Notes under the pieces: generated by a model
Seen by the model: only the letters and a program-made list of their open reading frames with translations
The model's database searches: none
What the model was told of the DNA's origin: nothing
DNA from: Photobacterium ganghwense
Lineage (GTDB): Bacteria; Pseudomonadota; Gammaproteobacteria; Enterobacterales; Vibrionaceae
NCBI RefSeq assembly: GCF_003025595.1
Contig: NZ_PYMI01000001.1
Span: 186,001-250,000, forward strand
Direction: 5' to 3'
Length of the DNA stretch: 64,000 nt
Made by a program: the position numbers and the translations under genes
Part shown: positions 35,551-44,504 of the stretch, one piece after another
Numbering within the stretch: the stretch's first letter is position 1
How the letters are laid out: each line of letters starts with the position of its first letter

Positions 35551-36723
35551 ATGCGCGGTAGGCATCGTCATCTTCGTTTACTCACTGGCATTCTTTGTGG
35601 TGCCTTGCTGATTCCTGTTTGTCAGGCTGACGAAGAGAGCGCAAAAAGCCAATACAGCAATCTGGAGAACGGCGATATCATTTCCGTTAGCCTTGATCAG
35701 CTCCTGCCTACTCAGGCTGTACTCGATTACGATGCCATTTTCGCGAATTTGCAGCGATATGCTAATGACCCGGCGAATATGTTCAACGATTTGTGTCGCC
35801 TTAACGGGGCACAAAAAGTGAAGTCCTGGACAGAGGACTCCATGCCTACTAACCCGGACAGCTATACCTGTACTGCCAAAAACGGCAGCGATGCTGACGC
35901 ACTGGCCACGGTTGTCGTTGGGCCTGAAAATGGCGTGCTCTATCTGACCAGTCGCCTGACAGCGCTGTCGACGTTCTGGGATATGCCTAACGGTGGCACC
36001 AGCGTGCCAATCACGGTAAAGGTCAGTCATAACCTCATTGAATCCGGTGATGATTTCTGGGCCGAAATGAACCATGACAACGCCGTCTGGCTTTACGATT
36101 TCAAGGGAAAGAAAGTCAGCCCGGATGATTTGCCGGAATACATTGGCATGAAGCAACTTAAGCACGACAAATACCTGACCCTGGTTAACCTGTTAAACGG
36201 CATCAGCTACACCGCACCGAAGCCGGATGGCAAAGATAACACCAGTGCTACGGTGCCGTTTCTGCATCTGCAATGGGCGCTGGAACTTCGCAAACAGATG
36301 AAAATCTCTGAATACGACCTTAATGATCCTGAAGAGTTTGCCACCGCGTTAACGGAAGCTGCCACCATTATGGTTGATCTTCTCGATGATCAGGAAATTG
36401 GCAAATCCAAACGTACAGCACTGATGATGGGTCAATTCGATCAGGTGGACAGCAAGGCGCTAGAAGCCCTGCTAACCAACGAAAAATCGCCGTTTGGACT
36501 CAGCGTGGCCTATCGACTCGCCCAGAAAGTCAAATCGACCCCGAAAGTCGTTCTGGAAGAAGAGAAAGCCAAAAAAGAGAAGGCCAATAAAGCAAACAGT
36601 GAAGAAAAGTCGGACGCTGGCTCTGGCAAAGAGCCAAACAGCACTGACAAACAAAGCAGTGCAGATAAGCAAAGCGCTACTGATAAACAAAGCACTACCG
36701 AGAAAGAAACACCGGAAGAATAA
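35551..36723 (+). CDS. Secreted ParB/Srx-domain-like protein
   Basis: 390 residues from the ATG at 35551 (GGGG about 11 bases upstream). A Sec signal peptide (MRGRHRHLRLLTGILCGALL, cleavage after CQA) places it in the periplasm. The mature N-terminus, ISVSLDQLLPTQAVLDYDAI then FANLQRYANDP, looks like the ParB/Srx N-terminal fold (ParBc_2 type), which is normally cytoplasmic; this call is by pattern memory. The rest has no named domain. The C-terminal 50 residues are low-complexity with QSSADK/QSATDK/QSTTEK repeats. A strong hairpin follows. Function unknown. Confidence 0.65.
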   Translation: MRGRHRHLRLLTGILCGALLIPVCQADEESAKSQYSNLENGDIISVSLDQLLPTQAVLDYDAIFANLQRYANDPANMFNDLCRLNGAQKVKSWTEDSMPTNPDSYTCTAKNGSDADALATVVVGPENGVLYLTSRLTALSTFWDMPNGGTSVPITVKVSHNLIESGDDFWAEMNHDNAVWLYDFKGKKVSPDDLPEYIGMKQLKHDKYLTLVNLLNGISYTAPKPDGKDNTSATVPFLHLQWALELRKQMKISEYDLNDPEEFATALTEAATIMVDLLDDQEIGKSKRTALMMGQFDQVDSKALEALLTNEKSPFGLSVAYRLAQKVKSTPKVVLEEEKAKKEKANKANSEEKSDAGSGKEPNSTDKQSSADKQSATDKQSTTEKETPEE

Positions 36724-36844
36724 ACGTCCGCCAACATGTATGAGGATGGATTTAGCCCGTTATCAGCCGGGTTAAATGCCCCTTGCCACCTCGAAGTGGA
36801 TTTCATTCTATTTTCCAAAGCTAACTTTCCCAATGATCTGATTT

Positions 36845-36878
36845 CAGCAAAACAGGCCACTGACAGCCTGTTTTGCTG
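36845..36878. terminator. Long perfect hairpin, probable terminator
   Basis: CAGCAAAACAGGC (36845-36857) pairs perfectly with GCCTGTTTTGCTG (36866-36878) around an eight-base loop. The T run is inside the stem. It lies between the ParB/Srx-like gene and the DUF389 gene; a second weak inverted repeat TTTAGCCCG/CGGGTTAAA is at 36751-36775. Confidence 0.55.
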
Positions 36879-36976
36879 ACTATACTTTCCGCTGTACAAG
36901 CCCTTTTGTTTCAAGAGCATTCTGAACATGCCACCCCGAATGCAGGCTGAGGCACTTTCTTCTCCCGGAGGAGAGC

Positions 36977-38839
36977 ATGGCGGATACCTTTCTTCTTTTT
37001 TCAGCATCCGACAAAGACAATGTCAGCAAAGAAGTCATCCCATTATTCAGCGACACCCTTTTGCCTGTCATCTGGCCATCAGTGGAACCCATTACGCTGA
37101 CACCAGACTGCCGGGTATTTGTCTATATCAGTGATGCTCATATCCCAGCGATTATTGATGCGGCTGTCGCTCATCAATGGCAACTGGCGATTCTTCCGCA
37201 CCCGGAAGCCGGTCATGCATGCCGTGGTTTTGGTATCCCCAAACAACTTGATAACGCCATTCAGTTGGCCTGTGACGCAAAGCCCCTTCATGTTGATGTG
37301 TTACGCTGCAACGGCAGTGTCGTGCTCGATACCGTTATTCTGGGACGAGGCAGCATCTTTGGCCTGAATCGCCAAAACCTGAACTGGCAGGAAAAGCTGA
37401 AAAAAGTCTTCGTCAACCTCAGTAAAGTCAAAACCTTCATTCCGGCGAAATTTACGATTACGACGGAAAGCGAGAATACAGTGGAAACTGCCGCAATAGG
37501 CACGTTGATCATTTCCCATGCTCATGGCACGGCGTTATCACGCAATATTCTCAGTACCTCCAGTGTCAATGACGGCATGTGCCATGCGATTGTGCTGGCA
37601 CCACACAGCATTATGGAACTGGTACGGTTATTTATTACGGCCCCATTTCGCCGGGATCCCCGTCTACCGGGTTTACTCGGTTTTATCAAATCACGCACGC
37701 TGATGCTGTGCGTGCAAAATCCGATGACCTTCCTTCAGGACGGGATTGAAAGTACAGCCCAAGAGCTGATTATTGAAACAACCCCCCGCAGCTTGTGTAT
37801 TCTGGGCGGTGAGCCTCTTCCGGTAAGTGACAACCCCGGTAGCAGCAAAGAAAGCCGGAAAATTGTTAACTTACCGGCCGGAGGGGCAATTGCCGCCATG
37901 ATTGATAAGCCACTGCCTTTCATTACGCACGCGGCCACTGATGAATTTAGAGAACTGTATCAATTGCTGCGGGAAAATGCGTCGGCGACACCCTCTTTCC
38001 TGACCCTCATGGTGCTGTCTACCCTGCTGGCCAGCATTGGGCTATTTGCCAGTTCAGCCCCCGTGATCATCGGCGCAATGATTCTGGCACCGTTAATGGC
38101 TCCAATCATTTCCCTCGCGATGGCCTTAGTCAGGCAGGACACCTCACTGCTGAGTGCCAGCTCACAAACCCTGCTGACCGGCCTGCTGATGGCCACCAGT
38201 TTCGCTGCGCTGGCCAGCTTTATCCTGCCGATGGAAATTGTGACACCGGAGATTCAGGCCCGTCTCAGTCCTAACTTACTGGATCTGGGAGTTGCCGTCA
38301 TTTCCGGTATTGCGGGCGCTTATGCACATGCCAGGATCGACGCGTCAAAAAGCCTGGCGGGCGTGGCTATTGCGGTGGCTCTGGTGCCCCCACTGGCCGT
38401 GACCGGCATTGGGATTGGCTGGGCAGATCTTCATGTCGCTTGGGGGGCTTTACTGCTGTTTTTAACCAACCTGGCAGGCATTGTTCTTTCTGCATCAGTC
38501 ACCTTTCTGATGTTGGGGTTCGCCCCCTTCACCCGGGCAAAAAAAGGGCTTGCCGTTGCCCTGCTGGCAGTTTTTATTGTGAGTGTGCCACTGCTGATTA
38601 GCTTTGTGCATTTATCGCACGAAGCTAAAATCATCAAAGCTCTGGAGGGACTGACTATCAATCAGGTTGTGCTGCGGCAGGTCAGTGCACGGGATGTGAA
38701 ACCGCTGGAACTGAGTTTAGAAATCATGACACCGCATGCTCTGAGCGAGCAGGATCTCGACAACATCAAACAGGCGATTGAGCAAGAACTACAAACGCCT
38801 GTGATTCTTGAGGCCACACTGGTCATTCGCCGCGAATAA
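36977..38839 (+). CDS. DUF389/TIGR00341 family membrane protein
   Basis: 620 residues. The N-terminal about 310 residues are soluble; in this subfamily that part resembles a diacylglycerol-kinase-like catalytic fold (e.g. VETAAIGTLIISHAHGTALS). From about 335 comes the DUF389 membrane domain: SATPSFLTLMVLSTLLASIG, PVIIGAMILAPLMAPIISLA, GVAVISGIAGAYAHARID, VAIAVALVPPLAVTGIGIGW, about six to seven segments, then a small C-terminal soluble tail. Strong ribosome site GGAGGA seven bases before ATG. No function is established for the family. Repeats follow directly after the stop. Confidence 0.85.
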   Translation: MADTFLLFSASDKDNVSKEVIPLFSDTLLPVIWPSVEPITLTPDCRVFVYISDAHIPAIIDAAVAHQWQLAILPHPEAGHACRGFGIPKQLDNAIQLACDAKPLHVDVLRCNGSVVLDTVILGRGSIFGLNRQNLNWQEKLKKVFVNLSKVKTFIPAKFTITTESENTVETAAIGTLIISHAHGTALSRNILSTSSVNDGMCHAIVLAPHSIMELVRLFITAPFRRDPRLPGLLGFIKSRTLMLCVQNPMTFLQDGIESTAQELIIETTPRSLCILGGEPLPVSDNPGSSKESRKIVNLPAGGAIAAMIDKPLPFITHAATDEFRELYQLLRENASATPSFLTLMVLSTLLASIGLFASSAPVIIGAMILAPLMAPIISLAMALVRQDTSLLSASSQTLLTGLLMATSFAALASFILPMEIVTPEIQARLSPNLLDLGVAVISGIAGAYAHARIDASKSLAGVAIAVALVPPLAVTGIGIGWADLHVAWGALLLFLTNLAGIVLSASVTFLMLGFAPFTRAKKGLAVALLAVFIVSVPLLISFVHLSHEAKIIKALEGLTINQVVLRQVSARDVKPLELSLEIMTPHALSEQDLDNIKQAIEQELQTPVILEATLVIRRE

Positions 38840-38848
38840 AACGGAAAG

Positions 38849-38896
38849 AGCTCTACAGCTCTACAGCTCTACAGCTCTACAGCTCTACAGCTCTAC
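38849..38896. repeat. Six perfect tandem copies of an 8-bp unit
   Basis: AGCTCTAC repeated six times without error between the DUF389 stop and the yaiI stop. A perfect short repeat of this type is prone to change in copy number by slippage. Confidence 0.95.
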
Positions 38897-38941
38897 AGCA
38901 ATGATGGCTATGACTGGCTCGCCATTCAGGCCGAAGTAAGA

Positions 38942-39394
38942 TTACGCCTTTTTATAGCGGCTCAGGTACCGATCCAGCTGGTTACCGAAGTTCTGACGGT
39001 CGGCCTGACTCAGAGGAGCCGGTCCACCGGTCTGGATACCGGAACTGCGCATGGTTTCCATAAAGTCACGCATTTGCAGGCGCTGCTTTATGGTGTCTTT
39101 GGTATACATTTCGCCACGGGGATTAAGAGCTAACGCTCCTTTCGTAATCACTTCGTCTGCCAGCGGAATATCGGCAGTGATAACCAAATCACCCTGCTCT
39201 GCCTGCTGAACAATATAATTGTCTGCCACATCAAAGCCGGATTCGACCTGAATGGACTTAATGTGCGGGGAAGGCGGCACACGAATGAACTGATTGGCTA
39301 CCAGTGTCACTGGGATACCTACCCGATTTGCCGCTCGAAACAGAATTTCTTTGATGACATTTGGACAGGCATCAGCATCGACCCAGATTTTCAT
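38942..39394 (-). CDS. yaiI: YaiI/YqxD family protein (DUF188)
   Basis: 150 residues with the DUF188 signature [20 protein letters not shown], the strand-acid pattern [20 protein letters not shown] and [20 protein letters not shown]. The fold is PIN/NYN-like with conserved Asp residues (D6, D8, D70 area) that could bind metal, so a nuclease role has been suggested for the family but is not proven. Converges with the DUF389 gene across the 8-bp repeat. Confidence 0.9.
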   Translation of the reverse strand: MKIWVDADACPNVIKEILFRAANRVGIPVTLVANQFIRVPPSPHIKSIQVESGFDVADNYIVQQAEQGDLVITADIPLADEVITKGALALNPRGEMYTKDTIKQRLQMRDFMETMRSSGIQTGGPAPLSQADRQNFGNQLDRYLSRYKKA

Positions 39395-39479
39395 TTTGGC
39401 TCCACTTAATTAAGCGCAATGGTTTGCGCTCTGTAACGTTTGATTTTATCAGTCTGACTCGTCGAAACCCGCCTGTGTT

Positions 39480-39505
39480 AAAAAGCCGCCCATAAGGCGG
39501 CTTTA
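39480..39505. terminator. Terminator downstream of ybiT
   Basis: AAAAAGCCGCC / GGCGGCTTTA stem with CATAA-type loop, about 40 bases after the ybiT stop (minus strand). Confidence 0.75.
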
Positions 39506-39543
39506 GCTCGTCGATGACGACATACAGTTAAGCGTATTGAAAA

Positions 39544-41139
39544 TTAGCCTTCCAGGCCTTTCTTCGCCAGGTACTCATCGTAAGTACCGTGGAAGTCTTC
39601 AATACCGTCTTTCGTGATTTCGATGATACGCGTCGCGATAGACGATACAAACTGACGGTCATGGGAAACAAACAGCAGTGTGCCTTTGTAGTTTTCCAGC
39701 GCCAGGTTCAGCGATTCGATAGATTCCATATCCATGTGGTTGGTTGGCTCATCCATCAGCAGGATGTTTGGTCGTTGCATAATCAGCTTACCAAACAGCA
39801 TACGGCCTTGCTCACCACCAGAAATCACACGTACAGATTTCTTGATGTCATTTTGTGAGAACAGCATACGACCCAGAATACCACGAACGGTCTGCTCATC
39901 TTCGCCTTCATTTTTCCACTGACCCATCCAGTCCAGCAGGTTCATATCGGTATCGAAGTCTGCAGAGTGATCCTGCGCGTAGAAGCCAATATTGGCATTT
40001 TCAGACCACTTCACCATACCTGACATCGGTTCCATTGCACCGGCCAGCGTATTCAGGAACGTGGATTTACCAATACCGTTCTCACCAATGATCGCAATGC
40101 GCTCACCCACTTCAACCATCAGGTTAACGCCGTTAATCAGGATGTTGTCACCGTAGCCCTGTTTCAGACCTTCCACTTCCAGCGCGTTACGGAACAGTTC
40201 TTTTTCCTGCTCGAAACGGATGAACGGGTTCTGACGGCTTGACGCTTTCACTTCTTCCAGCTGGATCTTGTCGATCTGCTTCAGACGTGAAGTCGCCTGT
40301 TTAGCTTTAGAGGCGTTAGCAGAGAAGCGGCTCACGAAGGTATTCAGCTCTGCAATTTGTGCTTTTTTCTTCGCGTTATCAGCCAGCAGACGCTCACGCG
40401 CCTGAGTCGCCGCAACCATGTACTCATCATAGTTACCAGGGAACAAGCGCAGTGCACCGTAATCCAGGTCAGCCATGTGTGTACAAACGCTGTTCAGGAA
40501 GTGACGGTCGTGCGAAATAATAATCATGGTGCAGTTACGCTCAAGCAGAACGCGCTCCAACCAGGCAATCGTGTGGATATCCAGGTTGTTCGTCGGTTCG
40601 TCAAGCAGCATGATTTCCGGGTCAGCAAACAGAACCTGCGCCAACAGAACACGAACTTTCAGGCCCGGAGCAACTGCACTCATCAGACCGAAATGCAGAT
40701 CTTCAGGAATACCCAGACCCAGCAGCAGCTCACCGGCACGCGCTTCAGCAGAGTAACCGTCCATTTCGGCGAATTCTACTTCCAGGTCCGCAACACGCAT
40801 ACCGTCGTCTTCAGACATTTCCGGCATTGCGTAAATACGGTCACGCTCTTCTTTGATTTTCCACAGTTCTTTGTGACCCATGATCACGGTATCAACAACG
40901 GTGTACGCTTCAAATGCAAACTGGTCCTGGCCCAGTTTCGCCATGCGTTCATTAGGATCCTTGGAAACAGTACCGGCAGAAGGCTCCAGTTCGCCGCCAA
41001 GAATTTTCATGAACGTCGACTTACCGCAACCGTTCGCACCGATCAGGCCGTAACGGTTACCTTCACCAAATTTAACGGAAATGTTCTCAAACAGAGGCTT
41101 ATCGCCAAACTGCATTGTGATGTTAGCTGTTGAAATCAA
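39544..41139 (-). CDS. ybiT: ABC-F ATPase YbiT
   Basis: Cytoplasmic ABC-F protein with two ATPase cassettes and no membrane domain; ABC-F proteins act on the ribosome. Closely follows E. coli YbiT: first Walker [22 protein letters not shown], then the coiled-coil linker with [18 protein letters not shown], second Walker [11 protein letters not shown], signature [11 protein letters not shown], Walker [12 protein letters not shown]. The first signature is degenerate (VAPGLKVRV), as in E. coli. The start is probably TTG at 41139 ([20 protein letters not shown], matching E. coli MLVSSNVTMQFG), with GGA eight bases upstream; an ATG 11 codons further (41172) opens the same frame. Confidence 0.93.
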   Translation of the reverse strand: MISTANITMQFGDKPLFENISVKFGEGNRYGLIGANGCGKSTFMKILGGELEPSAGTVSKDPNERMAKLGQDQFAFEAYTVVDTVIMGHKELWKIKEERDRIYAMPEMSEDDGMRVADLEVEFAEMDGYSAEARAGELLLGLGIPEDLHFGLMSAVAPGLKVRVLLAQVLFADPEIMLLDEPTNNLDIHTIAWLERVLLERNCTMIIISHDRHFLNSVCTHMADLDYGALRLFPGNYDEYMVAATQARERLLADNAKKKAQIAELNTFVSRFSANASKAKQATSRLKQIDKIQLEEVKASSRQNPFIRFEQEKELFRNALEVEGLKQGYGDNILINGVNLMVEVGERIAIIGENGIGKSTFLNTLAGAMEPMSGMVKWSENANIGFYAQDHSADFDTDMNLLDWMGQWKNEGEDEQTVRGILGRMLFSQNDIKKSVRVISGGEQGRMLFGKLIMQRPNILLMDEPTNHMDMESIESLNLALENYKGTLLFVSHDRQFVSSIATRIIEITKDGIEDFHGTYDEYLAKKGLEG

Positions 41140-41172
41140 TGTACTGTTCCAATAATTAGGTCTTTCAAGCAT

Positions 41173-41410
41173 TAAAAAAGCCGTTTCAGGGTCAAAGCCA
41201 CGCTTCCTGCCTGAACGACTTTTCGTGATGAGCGTGGAGTATATCAGTTTCTGCCAGTGGCATCACCCCATAATAAAACGGGTCTGAAAGCCCGTTGTTA
41301 GCGATAGCACAGGACGGTTTATGGGCAGAGGTAATGGGAAGGTTATGGATAGGCACTCACGCCTCTCTACAGGTGAAACTTACAAGGCTTTGCCTGAATA
41401 CCACCATCTG
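41173..41410. promoter_or_regulatory. ybiT upstream region with hairpins
   Basis: Holds an imperfect stem (AAAGCCGTTTCAGG / CCTGAACGACTTTT, about 41174-41224) and a second, AACGGG/CCCGTT with a tail (41277-41297), which may be a terminator or a regulatory hairpin of ybiT. No gene. Confidence 0.35.
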
Positions 41411-41732
41411 TCTATGGCATTGATTTGGCCAAACATTCGTTCAGTATCCACGGTGAAGATGAGCAAGGCAAGGTACTGTTCTATAAAACAATAACTCGCT
41501 CAAAAGTCCTCTCAACGTTTGCCACTATCCCCCATCCATTGTTGGAATGGAAGCATGCGGAGCTTCCCATTAGTGGGCTCGTGAACGGGTTAAGTTGTGC
41601 CACACTGCAGAGATAATGGCATCTGAAGCCGAGCGGCGGGGTTTTAAACGGGCCATTGTTGCTCTGGTCGCCCAAAATACTCGGATACTATGGTCGCTGC
41701 TCAGTAACAACACCGAATACCAACCTATATAA
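41411..41732 (+). pseudogene. IS110-family transposase remnant, N- and C-terminal parts fused by internal deletion
   Basis: The first part matches, base by base, the second remnant at 42735-42950 (YGIDLAKHSFSIHGEDEQG and on), but lacks the start codon, has a one-base deletion near IPPAIV and a TAT to TAG change in HYWAREL. At about 41630 the sequence jumps from IMAS to EAERRGFKRAIVALVAQNTR and ends ...NNTEYQPI with a stop at 41730-41732, which is the C-terminal end of IS110-type transposases. About two thirds of the gene in the middle (with the active-site serine domain) is missing. Not functional. Confidence 0.85.
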
Positions 41733-41990
41733 AACCAAGCTGTTTTCTAACGGAATAGCTGACTTCTCCAGGTCATTGCAATAGCCAATGATGATGTAAG
41801 GTTAAGACCTTTTGCGGGAGAGCTGATAATGCGGCGGGTACTGTAGAGCCTTCTAACGAATGAGGAACCGCAACCGCGTAGGGTCACAGGGTCATGGCAT
41901 CAAAAGCTAATAAACAGACCGAATATAGAGCGGCAGTCCCAAACCGTCCATCACCTGACACTGTTGTTGACAACCTAGAGGAGTCCATGT
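41733..41990 (+). mobile_element. 3' non-coding end of the IS1111-type element with terminal inverted repeat
   Basis: About 260 bases follow the transposase end and finish with GGAGTCCATGT (41980-41990), the exact reverse complement of ACATGGACTCC at the left end of the second copy (42656-42666). In IS1111-subgroup elements a guide (bridge/seek) RNA is specified by the non-coding end after the transposase gene, so this stretch may contain one; I see several short stems (e.g. around 41820-41850) but cannot fold it by eye. Left part of the element is lost. Confidence 0.6.
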
Positions 41991-42143
41991 AGCCCGGTTA
42001 AAGGGCTGACAACGCAAAACCCTGAACTCAAAATCAAAACCGTAATCACAACTACTGATTTGAACAACTGAGAGCGCCACGCGCTGGCAGCCCCTATTGA
42101 ACCGTTTGCGATATCGTGAACCGATGCACAACGTAGGAACTTC

Positions 42144-42171
42144 TTTATCAATTGCCATAGTCCCGTATAAT
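42144..42171 (+). promoter_or_regulatory. Promoter of the SEC-C gene
   Basis: TTTATC (42144-42149) and TATAAT (42166-42171) with a 16-base spacer, about 40 bases before the ATG. Confidence 0.5.
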
Positions 42172-42212
42172 CGCGGCCAAATTACACCACACCAATCATC
42201 AGTGAGTTTCAA

Positions 42213-42545
42213 ATGTCCAAACTATTTTTCAAAGGTCGAATCGATGCTAGACAAAACCACGTCATTTCAGGCTACAACGTAAATCGTGATGTAAAAGCAG
42301 GCACTGAAGAAGCTCCAATCAATGTTGTCGTCCCAACCGAGGCTCGTAAAGCAGAGATCGAAACATTGCTTTCTGAGCACTCAATAGTGGCCCATATTGT
42401 CATAGACTCAAACCAACCAGAGAGCACAGTTGAGCTTGATACGCTATTAAACAAGCCTAAAACTATTACCTATGACAAAACACCAAACCGTAATGAGCCA
42501 TGCATTTGCGGAAGTGGGAAAAAATACAAAAAGTGCTGTGCTTAA
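42213..42545 (+). CDS. SWIM/SEC-C metal-binding motif protein, PBPRA1643 type
   Basis: 110 residues: MSKLFFKGRIDARQNHVISG at the start and a C-terminal SEC-C zinc motif NEPCICGSGKKYKKCCA (Cys-x-Cys-x8-Cys-Cys). This is the layout of the PBPRA1643 family named from Photobacterium profundum. SEC-C motifs bind zinc in SecA and many other proteins; the function here is unknown. GTGAG is seven bases before ATG; promoter and terminator are both present, so it looks like an intact gene. It lies between two remnants of the same insertion sequence. Confidence 0.85.
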   Translation: MSKLFFKGRIDARQNHVISGYNVNRDVKAGTEEAPINVVVPTEARKAEIETLLSEHSIVAHIVIDSNQPESTVELDTLLNKPKTITYDKTPNRNEPCICGSGKKYKKCCA

Positions 42546-42564
42546 GCTACTGATAATTAATTTA

Positions 42565-42589
42565 AAAGCCGTCATCTGACGGTTTTTTT
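42565..42589 (+). terminator. Terminator of the SEC-C gene
   Basis: AAAGCCGTCA / TGACGGTTTTTTT stem about 22 bases after the stop. Confidence 0.88.
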
Positions 42590-42655
42590 GTAAACTAGAT
42601 CTAACACTCACTTGATACGGTGCTCTGTGCCTAAGTTAAAGCGGTATAACGAATG

Positions 42656-42950
42656 ACATGGACTCCCCCTCATCAGGCTCTGCCACACTGGGTAAGTCTG
42701 ACTACCGTCCTTGGAGGACACCATGTCACTATCAATTTATGGCATTGATTTAGCCAAACATTCGTTCAGTATCCACGGCGAAGATGAGCAAGGAAAGGTA
42801 CTGATCCATAAAACAATAACTCGCTCTAAAGTCCTTTCGACCTTTGCCAATATCCCGCCAGCCATTGTCGGGATGGAAGCCTGTGGAGCTTCCCATTATT
42901 GGGCTCGTGAACTGGTGAGGTTGGGTCACACTGCAAAGATAATGGCATCT
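42656..42950 (+). mobile_element. Truncated IS110/IS1111-type element, left end and transposase N-terminus
   Basis: Begins with the terminal repeat ACATGGACTCC (42656-42666), then GGAGGACACC and the transposase ATG at 42723: MSLSIYGIDLAKHSFSIHGE and on to GHTAKIMASK. Similarity to IS110 transposases (YGIDLAK with the first catalytic Asp of the RuvC-like DEDD domain) stops at about 42950, where the sequence enters a cupin gene read on the other strand. The rest of the element is missing, so the transposase is inactive. Confidence 0.8.
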
Positions 42951-42951
42951 A

Positions 42952-43113
42952 AAATTGATACAGCGGATAAATTCCCGCATGCTTTTTCTCACCAAGAACC
43001 GTAACGACTTTTAAAGGGTCAGACACTGCCTCAGCAACAATCTCTTTAATTGCTTCCTGTCCGTCTTGGACAGCATTAAGGCAATCCAGGATAAACTGGT
43101 TTCGACTTAACAT
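42952..43113 (-). pseudogene. Cupin (cysteine-dioxygenase-like) protein, N-terminal fragment
   Basis: MLSRNQFILDCLNAVQDGQE, AIKEIVAEAVSDPLKVVTVL and GEKKHAGIYPLYQ read as the helical N-terminus of double-stranded beta-helix proteins related to cysteine dioxygenase. GGGAG lies about nine bases before the ATG at 43113. The frame ends at 42949-42951, just where the truncated IS begins, so the cupin core with its metal-binding histidines is lost. The start codon and ribosome site show it was once a normal gene. Confidence 0.55.
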
Positions 43114-43324
43114 CACGACATCTCCCACACTCTTCTTCAAGTGTGCCTTAGCTAGTTTGCCGACAATTACTAGTAGTATAGCCATAGTGGGTTTCTGAAC
43201 ATTCAGTTCATGTTGAGGGCTTTATTGGCTATCTGCTTGCCAATTTTAGTTTACGAGCCAGAATACCCATGAAAATAAAATGTGTTTTTTCACCAATCGT
43301 CATTACTGGCTTTATGAAAAGCTC

Positions 43325-43888
43325 CTATCGAATGGTTTTAAGGGCTCGGGTCCATTTTGCCAATTCATTCAGCATGGCTGTTGCCGATGATTCATGGTGT
43401 TTGGCTGGACTAAAATTACCATTTTCATCAATCAGGGAGCTGGCCATTTGTACCATCACGCCCTCCATCATTGGCATCATTTTTACTGTGGTCGCCAATT
43501 GTTTTGCCAATTGTGCTGAACGCAGGCCTCCCGATACACCTCCGTAACTCACAAAACCGCAGGGCTTATAATTCCACTCCTTGTACACATAATCGAGTGC
43601 ATTAAAATAGCTTGGCGGTGGGCAGTAGTTGTACTCGGGTAAAACAAAAACGAATGCATCAGCCGCTTCAACGGATCGCGACCATGCCTTAGTGTGGCTG
43701 TTTTGGTATTGTTTTAAAGATGGATGATTGGGTTCATCGTACATTGGTAGTCCAACGTCTGCTAAATCAACCAAGTTGCTATTGAACTCATCATGTTGAT
43801 TGGCAAATTCATCAAACCATCGGGCAATTGATGGACCAATTCGACCAAGGCGAGTACTACAAATAATAGTGTTCAATTTGTATGGCAT
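43325..43888 (-). CDS. NADPH-dependent FMN reductase family protein
   Basis: 187 residues with a flavodoxin-like fold: ICSTRLGRIGPSIARWFDEF at the phosphate-binding N-terminus (S-T-R-x-G-R-x-G/x), PEYNYCPPPSYFNALDYVY, the FMN-binding loop motif, and FVSYGGVSGGLRSAQLAKQL. GGGAG lies about nine bases before ATG. Members reduce FMN, quinones or azo compounds with NAD(P)H. It points towards the broken cupin gene (212 bases away) and may once have shared its transcript. Confidence 0.88.
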   Translation of the reverse strand: MPYKLNTIICSTRLGRIGPSIARWFDEFANQHDEFNSNLVDLADVGLPMYDEPNHPSLKQYQNSHTKAWSRSVEAADAFVFVLPEYNYCPPPSYFNALDYVYKEWNYKPCGFVSYGGVSGGLRSAQLAKQLATTVKMMPMMEGVMVQMASSLIDENGNFSPAKHHESSATAMLNELAKWTRALKTIR

Positions 43889-44289
43889 CGTGTCTATCTC
43901 CCTCGTCTAATAGGTAGCCATAGAAACCACTGTCTCGCCGGTATTTCTGATGACTTATAAAATCTTGAAATTAGGGTCATAAAGAGGTTTACCTCTTCTA
44001 AGTATGACAAGTACACAGTCGGAAGTCTTATGAGTCAGTGTAGATCCTTATGACTAAAGGAAGGTAGATTATCGTTTCTCGCTTAAAGCGGCACCGTATA
44101 AGTGATGATCTTACAAAACGGGTACCCATATATCAGTCACACACCCCAACGTACGGCATGCTGGGACAATCCGTGGGACCAAAATGGAACCCTTCGTGGG
44201 GCTAAATAACGTTCCGCCTCTTCCATTTTACTGTTTATGCATACAAAACAGTGGAAATGAAAAAGCGAGCTTTCGGAGTGTTCTAAATC
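43889..44289. other. Gene-free region with integrase-arm-like repeats
   Basis: No gene supported. Around 44161-44206 three related direct repeats occur: TGGGACAAT, CCGTGGGACCAAAATGG (44171-44187) and CGTGGGGCTAAA (44195-44206). The last two reappear at 44505-44521 with two changes and at 44506-44517 exactly. A short AAAGC/GCTTT hairpin near 44260 follows the tdh stop. Confidence 0.5.
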
Positions 44290-44445
44290 TTATTCCCAAT
44301 CAAGGATAACCTTGCCAGAACGCCCGCTACGCAAGGCGTCGAAGCCTTTTTGGAAGTCATCAACCTTTAAGTGGTGGGTGATAATTGGGTTAAAATCCAA
44401 GACAAGTTGGAACAAGCTTGCCATCTTGTACCAAGTTTCGAACAT
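44290..44445 (-). pseudogene. tdh: 3' end of tdh (L-threonine 3-dehydrogenase), 51 codons
   Basis: [40 protein letters not shown] and [11 protein letters not shown] match the last 51 residues of E. coli Tdh ([20 protein letters not shown] ... SGKVILSWD) and end at the same stop. Similarity starts sharply at 44445; beyond it, towards the prophage, the frame (YLYPILPD) is unrelated. So the gene is cut here, consistent with an integration event; an intact or complementary 5' part of tdh should lie elsewhere, e.g. at the far end of the prophage. Confidence 0.85.
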
Positions 44446-44504
44446 ATCCGGTAAGATAGGATATAAATACTTTAAAATCATAACCTTATTTATTAACCCC
44501 TATC

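Noticed and set aside
40357..41133. 258-codon plus-strand frame opposite ybiT
   Set aside because: Antisense shadow of ybiT; composition (many His, Gln, Arg) and absence of a ribosome site argue against coding.
41425..41616. 63-codon frame taken as a small intact protein
   Set aside because: It is the frame-shifted remains of the IS110 transposase N-terminus, shown by alignment with 42735-42950.
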